A stretch of DNA of 14,572 nucleotides. Source: Gammaproteobacteria bacterium. Lineage in GTDB: Bacteria > Pseudomonadota > Gammaproteobacteria > Steroidobacterales > JABDKV01. Each line of letters starts with the position of its first letter. The stretch's first letter is position 1. A program made the position numbers and the translations under genes. Below the pieces are notes generated by a model. The model was not told the DNA's origin. It worked only from the letters and a program-made list of their open reading frames with translations, and searched no databases. The DNA is taken from the NCBI GenBank assembly GCA_029862285.1, contig JAOTXR010000010.1:1-14572 (forward strand). Reading direction: 5' to 3'. Below are positions 8,722 through 14,572 of the stretch, piece after piece.

Positions 8722-9434
8722 CCGTCCATCAATGCAGGCCACTGAACCTGTTCGAACTCGGGAATCGACAGACTTAAACCTATCTTGTGCAACGAGCGGT
8801 TAAGACGTTTCAGGTTTGACCTGCGCCACCGGCCGTCGTGCCGGCGCCGCCCGCGATCGAAGTCCACGATATAAACTTCTTTCAATCCGTTATCCATGAG
8901 GATGTTGTGCGCATTGAGATCGGCGTGATAGATACCGGCATCGTGAAAGCGTCGAATACACGCCCCGATTGCCCGCCATGCTTCTGCCGGAGGTAACTGC
9001 TCCGCGACAATTTCAGAAAAAGCGCGGACATTCGGGATACGCACAGTCAGTAAATCCGCACGGTAGTAAATACCCTCACGCACATGCCGCGCAGCCACTG
9101 GCCGCGGTACCGGTAATCCCTCGTCGTGCAGCTGCGCGAGTAATCGCCACTCTCTCAGAGACCGGGTCCGCTCGATGCCGGTCCAAAGATAGCGGTCCTG
9201 TAGCGGGCGACTCATCATGCCGCCGCGATGATAGTGACGCAGCACCCACTGCTCGCTGTCTCGGTTCAGGAACAGCACCTGACCGCGACCACCTTCAGGC
9301 CCCTGAACCGATTGTCTTGCGCGCCAGTAATCGGGCGTGAACATTTCTTCGTCGAATTCGGAGGCATACCGGGAATCGACGATAACCCGGCCCTGATAGC
9401 GCTCAGGCTGCTTCGGGCTGATCGATGTGCGCAT
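8697..9434 (-). CDS. kdkA: 3-deoxy-D-manno-octulosonic acid kinase (KdkA)
   Basis: KdkA phosphorylates the Kdo residue of Kdo-lipid IVA with ATP in organisms such as Haemophilus. The 245-residue product is about the size of the Haemophilus enzyme (241) and has the eukaryotic-like kinase core shared with WaaP/InaA. A region near 61-69 (EQWVLRHYH) resembles the beta-strand that precedes the lysine or arginine region. The catalytic loop is HADLNAHN (170-177) with D172 as the expected base, and DFDRGR (191-196) takes the metal-binding DFG-like role. An RSLREWRLLAQL helix (91-102) and GLPVPRPVA (106-114) are typical. The ATG at 9434 is 17 bases after the waaF stop and follows GGGGA about 9 bases upstream. 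It is the last gene of the minus-strand LPS operon and its 3' end overlaps lpxL by 25 bases. WaaP-type heptose kinase is the alternative, but the sequence fits KdkA better. Confidence 0.88.
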   Translation of the reverse strand: MRTSISPKQPERYQGRVIVDSRYASEFDEEMFTPDYWRARQSVQGPEGGRGQVLFLNRDSEQWVLRHYHRGGMMSRPLQDRYLWTGIERTRSLREWRLLAQLHDEGLPVPRPVAARHVREGIYYRADLLTVRIPNVRAFSEIVAEQLPPAEAWRAIGACIRRFHDAGIYHADLNAHNILMDNGLKEVYIVDFDRGRRRHDGRWRRSNLKRLNRSLHKIGLSLSIPEFEQVQWPALMDGYGSWTRA

Positions 9435-9451
9435 GCGGTTCAAATCCCCAG

Positions 9452-10471
9452 TCAGGCCGGCGACCGAATAGCATCCAGCACGCGCTGCGGCGAAATTTCA
9501 CGCAGACATCGATAATGCCCAAACCGGCAGGTCCGCTGAAAACAGGGACTGCACTCTATTTCCAGCCAGACCGTTTCGGCCTGATCGCTCATTGGCGGTG
9601 TAAAACGCGGGCTGGATGATCCAAAAATCGCAATGAGTGGTACTCCCGCTGCGGCCGCGATATGCATCAGACCGGAATCGTTGCTTACCACATGATCGGT
9701 CAGCGATATCAAATCGATCGCATCCGGCAGCGACGTACGACCACACAGATTGACCGTCCGCGAACCCGCCGCACCGACAATGCTGTCACCAAGCGCGCGA
9801 TCTTTCTCGGAGCCGAATACCCAGACGGCGGTACCCTGCTTATTCAGCGCTCGCGCCAATTCGCCAAAATTTTCCGCCGGCCATTGCTTCGCCGGCCCGT
9901 ACTCCGCACCGGGCATAATCCCGATTAACCTCGCCGACCGCTTGAGCCCCAGACGAGCCATCGCGCTCTCCAGATTTTCCGGGTCGACGCGCAGGCGGGG
10001 TTGCGGTAACGGATCCGGTAACGCTTCGTCTGCGACCACGCCCAACGCAACATAGCGTTGCACCGTGGTTCGCAAACGGTGCTTGTCCAGCTCACGCATA
10101 TCATTGATGAAGCCGTAGCGCATTTCACCACGGTAACCCGTACGGCGCGGAATCCCGGCGTGGAACGGAATCAGCGAAGCCTTGAAAGACCTTGGCAGCA
10201 CGATGGCCTGATCATAGGCACGATCGCGCAAGGACTTACCCAACCGGTGACGCCCGGGCCAGTTGAACACGCCATGTGAAAACGGCGATTCGATGCCTTC
10301 ACGGACCTCGTTCATGCGGCCGATGACCGGTAGTGACCAGCCGGGTGCCAGGATATCGATAGCGACGTCCGGATTGTTCTGCCGCAGCGTCAGGCATAAC
10401 GACTGTGTCATTACCATATCGCCGATCCACGATGGACCGACAATCAGGACGCTGCCAGCGTCTGGATTCAC
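9452..10471 (-). CDS. waaF: ADP-heptose:LPS heptosyltransferase II WaaF
   Basis: WaaF adds the second L-glycero-D-manno-heptose to the LPS inner core on the cytoplasmic face of the inner membrane. The 339-residue GT-B protein shows LIVGPSWIGDMVMTQSL (9-25), LPRSFKASLIPF (92-103), the donor-site GAEYGPAKQWP (188-198) and SNDSGLMHIAAA (263-274). Towards the C-terminus is a cysteine cluster C307-x2-C310-x4-C315-x6-C322, absent from the Escherichia protein as I recall it but present in Pseudomonas-type WaaF. The start is the GTG at 10471, which directly abuts the hldD stop (TGAGTG) and has AAGGG about 7 bases upstream, so coupling to hldD is likely. kdkA follows 17 bases later. No WaaC (heptosyltransferase I) is in the window; it must lie elsewhere. 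Confidence 0.95.
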   Translation of the reverse strand: MNPDAGSVLIVGPSWIGDMVMTQSLCLTLRQNNPDVAIDILAPGWSLPVIGRMNEVREGIESPFSHGVFNWPGRHRLGKSLRDRAYDQAIVLPRSFKASLIPFHAGIPRRTGYRGEMRYGFINDMRELDKHRLRTTVQRYVALGVVADEALPDPLPQPRLRVDPENLESAMARLGLKRSARLIGIMPGAEYGPAKQWPAENFGELARALNKQGTAVWVFGSEKDRALGDSIVGAAGSRTVNLCGRTSLPDAIDLISLTDHVVSNDSGLMHIAAAAGVPLIAIFGSSSPRFTPPMSDQAETVWLEIECSPCFQRTCRFGHYRCLREISPQRVLDAIRSPA

Positions 10472-11419
10472 TCAACGCCCTTCGAGTTCATCCAGGTACG
10501 CGCGCACTCCCTGTTCCACGGTTTGAAATGGTTCCCGGTAGCCGGCGTTACGCAAAGCTGAAATATCGGCCTGGGTAAAACTCTGGTAGTGTCCGGCGAG
10601 TCCCTCCGGAAACGGGATGTAACGAATCTCACCGCGGCCATGCCAGTCGATGACGGCCCGCGCCAATTCGTTAAAACTCTGGCTGGCGCCGGTACCGACA
10701 TTAAAAATTCCCGATTGACCGGGATGATCCATGAAATACAGGTTGACTGCGGCGACATCATCGACGTAAACGAAATCGCGTTGTTGTTCACCTGCCGCAT
10801 AACCGTCGCTGCCCTCAAAAAGCCTGGCCTCGCCCTGTTGCGCCACCTGACGGTGAAAATGCCAGGCAACGCTTGCCATGCCGGTTTTGTGCGCTTCACG
10901 CGGACCGTAGACATTGAAATAGCGCAGGCCGACAATCTGGCTGTCCGCCTCATGGAAATGCCGCCGAACGTACTGATCGAACAACAGTTTACTGTAACCG
11001 TAAACATTTAACGGACGTTCGTTGGCAGCGTCCTCGGCAAAACCCGGTCCGGCCCCATAAACGGATGCCGACGATGCATAAATAAACGGGATGTGCCTAT
11101 CCACGCAGTAGTGCAGGAGCTTTTTCGAGTAGTCAAAATTTTCCTGCATCATGTATCGCCCATCCCACTCGGTGGTATCGGTACAGGCACCCTGATGAAT
11201 TACTGCACGCACTCGCCTGGCAATGTCGTGACCGTGAGTAACGGTATCTGCGAGGTTGTCCTTGTCCAGGTAATCCGCGATAAGCAAATCAGCAAGGTTG
11301 GAAAACTTGCTACCGTCAGTGAGATCGTCAACAACGATCACGTCTTCCTCGCCACGCCTGTTTAGTGACTTGACGATATTGCTGCCGATGAAACCGGCGC
11401 CACCTGTTACTACGATCAT
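10472..11419 (-). CDS. hldD: ADP-L-glycero-D-manno-heptose 6-epimerase HldD
   Basis: HldD inverts C6 of ADP-D-glycero-D-manno-heptose to give the donor used by the core heptosyltransferases. It is an extended short-chain dehydrogenase with bound NADP. The 315-residue product starts with the Rossmann motif [10 protein letters not shown] (5-14). Catalytic residues fall at the same positions as in the Escherichia enzyme: S116 in SSASVYG, Y140 and K144 in YGYSK, and K178 in the REAHKTG loop. The ATG at 11419 is chosen over a TTG one codon upstream by alignment with the family. It lies 18 bases after the zinc-finger gene stop and directly abuts waaF, so the substrate-making epimerase and the transferase using the product are co-expressed. 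Confidence 0.97.
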   Translation of the reverse strand: MIVVTGGAGFIGSNIVKSLNRRGEEDVIVVDDLTDGSKFSNLADLLIADYLDKDNLADTVTHGHDIARRVRAVIHQGACTDTTEWDGRYMMQENFDYSKKLLHYCVDRHIPFIYASSASVYGAGPGFAEDAANERPLNVYGYSKLLFDQYVRRHFHEADSQIVGLRYFNVYGPREAHKTGMASVAWHFHRQVAQQGEARLFEGSDGYAAGEQQRDFVYVDDVAAVNLYFMDHPGQSGIFNVGTGASQSFNELARAVIDWHGRGEIRYIPFPEGLAGHYQSFTQADISALRNAGYREPFQTVEQGVRAYLDELEGR

Positions 11420-11437
11420 CAACTATATCCGATGAAG

Positions 11438-11659
11438 TTATGCCGCATCGATGTCTTTCTTGCGTTCAACGAGACGAAATACCGCGCCACAATAGGCGCA
11501 TTTTGCATCACCGGTTTTTTCGATGGGCAAATAGACCTTCGGATGCGAATTCCACAGGCTCATCCCGGGCAAAGGGCAATGCAGCGGCAGGTCCTTGCTC
11601 GTTACTTCATAGTAGTTCGAGGTATTTGGCGGCAACGCGCCTGACTCTTCGTCGCTCAC
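11438..11659 (-). CDS. Small zf-CHCC zinc-finger protein
   Basis: The 73-residue product matches the zf-CHCC family (PF10276), small proteins related to the zinc-binding part of mitochondrial complex I subunit NDUFS6. The four ligands are C28, H39, C54 and C57, in the context LPLHCPLPGMSLWNSHPKVY then C-A-Y-C. The bacterial role is not known to me. The start is a GTG at 11659; an ATG overlapping it would be out of frame and stop at once. Only a purine-rich GAGAAAG precedes it. It is first in a likely transcript with hldD, waaF and kdkA, beginning 47 bases after the glnE stop. Genes of this family are often next to waaF or ilvE in gammaproteobacteria, so the position is probably conserved rather than informative about function. 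Confidence 0.9.
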   Translation of the reverse strand: MSDEESGALPPNTSNYYEVTSKDLPLHCPLPGMSLWNSHPKVYLPIEKTGDAKCAYCGAVFRLVERKKDIDAA

Positions 11660-11669
11660 ATTTCTTTCT

Positions 11670-11685
11670 CGCTCAAGGCCGAGCG
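11670..11685 (-). other. Small hairpin in the 5' leader of the zinc-finger gene
   Basis: CGCTC (11685-11681) and GAGCG (11674-11670) on the minus strand form a 5-bp stem with a 6-base loop, just downstream of the TATAAT box. No T-run follows on the minus strand, so it is not a terminator of glnE. It would be at or near the 5' end of the message. Confidence 0.25.
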
Positions 11686-11688
11686 TAG

Positions 11689-11718
11689 ATTATAGACCGC
11701 GGCCGTTCAATCTCCGAA
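11689..11718 (-). promoter_or_regulatory. Candidate sigma-70 promoter for the zinc-finger/hldD/waaF/kdkA operon
   Basis: A perfect TATAAT -10 box occupies 11694-11689 on the minus strand. With an 18-base spacer the best -35 is a weak TTCGGA (11718-11713), inside the end of glnE. A transcript would begin near 11682, about 20 bases before the GTG start. A TTGAAC at 11710-11705 is a better hexamer but only 10 bases away, too close to serve. Confidence 0.4.
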
Positions 11719-14550
11719 CACGCCTGCCCACTGCCGCCGTACCCATTCGCGTTCTGTGGTGAAATTGGCGTCTGCCACCTTTGGACCACCATCTGCCAGG
11801 GCCTGGCGATGCAGGCGACTGCGATAGCGCCGATAGATATCGGTCATCTCGGCTGCAACCCGGGCATCGACGATCCCCGCTTCCGCCAGGCTCTCCAACT
11901 GACGAATGTTGTCGCTCCAGCGTATTAGCGCAGGATGCGCTGCTGCATGGGCGAGCACCCAGTATTGCACCAGGAATTCGATGTCGGTGAGCCCTCCCGG
12001 GTCTCGCTTGATATCGAATTGCCCGACACCGCCGCCAGGCAATTCGCGACGCATACGTTGCCGCATCGCCAACACCTCATCGCGCAACTTGGCGGTGGCC
12101 CGCTCTTGTGTCAGCACCGCGCTGCGAATCTCCTCAAAACGCTCACGCGCCGATGGGTCGCCAGCCACAGCCCGCGCGCGCAATAGCGCCTGATGCTCCC
12201 AGGTCCAGGCGCTATCGAGCTGGTATTTTTCGAAAGCCGAAATCGAACTGACGAGCGGCCCGCCCTTGCCGCTGGGGCGCAGTCGCATATCAACTTCGTA
12301 GAGGACCCCGGCCGATGTCGTGGTATTAAGCATATGCAGAATGCGTTGGCCAAGACGAGCAAAATAACGCGTATTGTCCAGCGACCTTGCACCGTCGCTC
12401 TCCTGCCGCTCGCCGCTCGAATCATGCAACAGCACAAGATCGAGATCAGAAGCATAGCCGAGTTCCAGCCCGCCCAGTTTGCCGTAACCGATTACGGCAA
12501 ACCCCGCTTCGCGCTCATTCCCGTTTACGGTGCAACGCGGTGTACCAAAACGATTCTTCATTTCCCGCCGGGCCGCCTCGATGGTTTTTTCCAGCACGAG
12601 TTCCGCGATATCGGTTAACCGGTCGCTGACTTTCATCAGCGGCAAAATCCCGGACAGGTCAGATACCGCAACGCGAAATACAGAAGCCTGCTGAAACAGA
12701 CGCAAAGACTCCATTTGCCGTTCGAGATCGTCATCTGCCACTGCTACGAAACGCTGTTGCAGATCGGCGGCCAGATCCGGACGGGCAGCGGGTGCCTCAA
12801 AGACCCGGGGATCAATGAGTTCGTCCAGCAAGATGGGGCGCTCGGCGACACGCGACGCGAGCCAGGAACTGGCGGTACACAATTCGTTCAGACGTTCCAG
12901 AACCGCCGGGTTTTCATTGAGCAAAGCAAAATAAGCGCTGCGGCCACCGATTGCCGTCACGACATTAAGCAGCCGGGAAATGCTTTCGTCCGCGTTCTCT
13001 CCCGGGCCTGCCAGTCGCAGCATTTTTGGTATCAGAGAATCAAGCCGCCTGCGTCCACGCTCATCCAGACGCTGATACTGACCACTTTCGCGCACGACTT
13101 GCAGTTGTCGTTGCACGATCTCGGGGTAGTCGAAACCCAGTTCAATCAGGTGTTCGGTCGCCGGTTCGCTGGTTGGGTCGGCTTTCCACAATGCCTGCAG
13201 CAAGTCCACATTGGAATCGTCCGGTGGCAGGGGCACGACCGCTTCGAAATGACGCGTGACGGAATTGCGAATGCCATCCAATTCTCTGGCGAATGCGGTC
13301 CATGCGTCGAAACCCATGGCGAAGGCGATACGAGCGCGCCCCGCGAGGTCCTGTGGTAACCGGTGAGTCTGTTCGTCGCGCCACGCCTGCAGACGGTTTT
13401 CCACGCGACGAAGGAACTCATACGACCGCTGCAGTTCATCGACGACACCGCTGTCCAGCCAGCCCCGCTCGGCCAGGGCAGGCAACACGCTAAGCAATGA
13501 CGGTTCCCGCAACACAGGATCGGCGCCACCACGCAAGAGTTGGAAGCTCTGGGCAATAAATTCGATTTCGCGGATACCACCGGGCCCCAGCTTGATGTCG
13601 TCGTGGCGATCGCGCCGGCTAACATCCGCCGCAATGAGAGCCTTCATTTCCCGCAACGATTCCAAAACTCCGTAATCGAGATATCGCCGGTAGACAAACG
13701 GCCGTACCAATTCCAGGAATTGCTGCCGATCGATCTGGCGCCCGGTCAGCGGTCGCGCTTTGATATAGGCATAACGCTCCCATTCCCGGCCGTGCTGTTG
13801 CAGATACGTCTCAAACGCAGCGAAACTCAGAGCCAGGGCACCCGTCGAGCCAAACGGGCGCAAACGTGTATCAACACGAAAAACAAAGCCGTCCTGCGTC
13901 GGATGCTCGAGAGCACGAATCAAGCGTTGCCCGACTCGCGCAAAATACCGTTCACTGTTGAGCGGACGAGCTCCATCACTGTCTCCCGATTCCGGATACA
14001 GCAATACCAGGTCGACGTCGGATGAGAAATTCAACTCGCCGCCGCCAAGTTTTCCCATTGCAACGACCACGAGTTGCTGCGGTGCTCCGGAACTGTCACG
14101 CAGCAGCCCGTGCTCTTTTTCGACACCGCCCTGCGCCCACTCGAGCGCCACGCGAATGCACGCTTCAGCCAAAGACGAAAGATCTTGCAGAGTCTGCTCC
14201 AGACCGGACTCACCAGTCAGGTCGCGCCATGCGATGCGCGTCATTTCCCGGTTGCGGGTGGTTCGCAACAGACGCATGAAGGCGTCTTCATCAGTTGGCG
14301 GATTGGACAGTACCCCGGGCAACGTTCCGGCGGGTGCCTGGAGCAACACGCCGGGCAACGCCGGGTCGCGAATGCAGTGCCCGGCCACAAAATCGCTGGA
14401 CGCGAAAACCGCGGTTAGCGTCGCCAGAAGCTCATCGGGCACGGGTGCCCGGGACATTTCCCGCCAAGCCGCGACCCGCGATGCCGTCTGCTCCACCAGC
14501 TCAGGCGGCAACGGTCTTCGCATCGGCCTGTCACGTTGTTTATGCGTCAT
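11707..14550 (-). CDS. glnE: Bifunctional glutamine synthetase adenylyltransferase/adenylyl-removing enzyme GlnE
   Basis: GlnE adenylylates glutamine synthetase when nitrogen is plentiful and removes the AMP when it is scarce, under PII control. The 947-residue product equals the family length (946 in Escherichia). Two nucleotidyltransferase domains are visible. The N-terminal deadenylylating one has GKLGGGELNFSSDVD (166-180, D178 and D180). The C-terminal adenylylating one has GKLGGLELGYASDLD (690-704, D702 and D704). Each is followed by its partner motif, GPGGIREIEF (322-331) and DPGGLTDIEF (850-859), so both activities look intact. The ATG at 14550 gives the full length, but its Shine-Dalgarno is weak, and an ATG at 14523 preceded by ACAGG is a real alternative. 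It is first of a minus-strand run leading into the LPS genes; the link is probably positional. Confidence 0.96.
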   Translation of the reverse strand: MTHKQRDRPMRRPLPPELVEQTASRVAAWREMSRAPVPDELLATLTAVFASSDFVAGHCIRDPALPGVLLQAPAGTLPGVLSNPPTDEDAFMRLLRTTRNREMTRIAWRDLTGESGLEQTLQDLSSLAEACIRVALEWAQGGVEKEHGLLRDSSGAPQQLVVVAMGKLGGGELNFSSDVDLVLLYPESGDSDGARPLNSERYFARVGQRLIRALEHPTQDGFVFRVDTRLRPFGSTGALALSFAAFETYLQQHGREWERYAYIKARPLTGRQIDRQQFLELVRPFVYRRYLDYGVLESLREMKALIAADVSRRDRHDDIKLGPGGIREIEFIAQSFQLLRGGADPVLREPSLLSVLPALAERGWLDSGVVDELQRSYEFLRRVENRLQAWRDEQTHRLPQDLAGRARIAFAMGFDAWTAFARELDGIRNSVTRHFEAVVPLPPDDSNVDLLQALWKADPTSEPATEHLIELGFDYPEIVQRQLQVVRESGQYQRLDERGRRRLDSLIPKMLRLAGPGENADESISRLLNVVTAIGGRSAYFALLNENPAVLERLNELCTASSWLASRVAERPILLDELIDPRVFEAPAARPDLAADLQQRFVAVADDDLERQMESLRLFQQASVFRVAVSDLSGILPLMKVSDRLTDIAELVLEKTIEAARREMKNRFGTPRCTVNGNEREAGFAVIGYGKLGGLELGYASDLDLVLLHDSSGERQESDGARSLDNTRYFARLGQRILHMLNTTTSAGVLYEVDMRLRPSGKGGPLVSSISAFEKYQLDSAWTWEHQALLRARAVAGDPSARERFEEIRSAVLTQERATAKLRDEVLAMRQRMRRELPGGGVGQFDIKRDPGGLTDIEFLVQYWVLAHAAAHPALIRWSDNIRQLESLAEAGIVDARVAAEMTDIYRRYRSRLHRQALADGGPKVADANFTTEREWVRRQWAGVFGD

Positions 14551-14572
14551 ATGCAGCAGCTATCACACCGCG

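Noticed and set aside
12715..13359. Plus-strand open frame of 214 codons inside glnE
   Set aside because: It is a shadow of the conserved glnE frame, without family resemblance or ribosome site.

Overview
The window is an ordinary, densely packed stretch of a GC-rich proteobacterial chromosome, almost certainly gammaproteobacterial. That assignment rests on protein similarity and gene order: a fused HldE, an LpxL-type acyltransferase, a KdkA-type Kdo kinase, a TolC with an Escherichia-like N-terminal half, and the chain PCMT-like methyltransferase, rhodanese, tolC, waaA. A free-living, possibly marine lineage outside the Enterobacteria is plausible, but that is inference. I see no insertion sequence, prophage, CRISPR array, tRNA or rRNA. 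No gene-free stretch exceeds about 200 bases.

Layout. Positions 1-2323 (minus strand) hold thiC, the HMP-phosphate synthase of thiamine synthesis. It is followed 4 bases later by the 5' part of a one-transmembrane HAMP-PAS signalling protein that runs off the left edge. A 202-bp divergent spacer (2324-2525) leads into a plus-strand group: a divergent PCMT-family methyltransferase, a single-domain rhodanese overlapping it by 4 bases (ATGA), and tolC behind an AT-rich region full of nested dyads. tolC converges with minus-strand waaA (Kdo transferase), which lies 1 base after hldE. A 109-bp spacer carrying three copies of a GGGGACTGTCCCC palindrome separates hldE from plus-strand lpxL. lpxL overlaps tail to tail with kdkA, the last gene of a minus-strand operon read glnE, a zf-CHCC zinc-finger protein, hldD, waaF, kdkA. 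A perfect TATAAT between glnE and the zinc-finger gene suggests the LPS genes can be transcribed separately from glnE.

How the genes fit together. Six of the twelve genes build the lipid A-inner core: HldE and HldD make ADP-L-glycero-D-manno-heptose, WaaA adds Kdo to lipid A precursor, KdkA phosphorylates Kdo, WaaF adds the second heptose, and LpxL adds a secondary acyl chain. TolC is an outer-membrane exit duct, so most of the window is envelope biogenesis. GlnE (nitrogen control) and ThiC (thiamine) are housekeeping genes at the flanks.

I found no convincing new system. The points most worth a second look are the sensor gene coupled to thiC, a thiC leader with no recognisable TPP riboswitch but two dyads, the PCMT-like protein lacking the usual Ser-Gln-Pro motif, the nested operators before tolC, the palindromic repeat cluster before lpxL, and the WaaA plus KdkA pairing that predicts a single phosphorylated Kdo.
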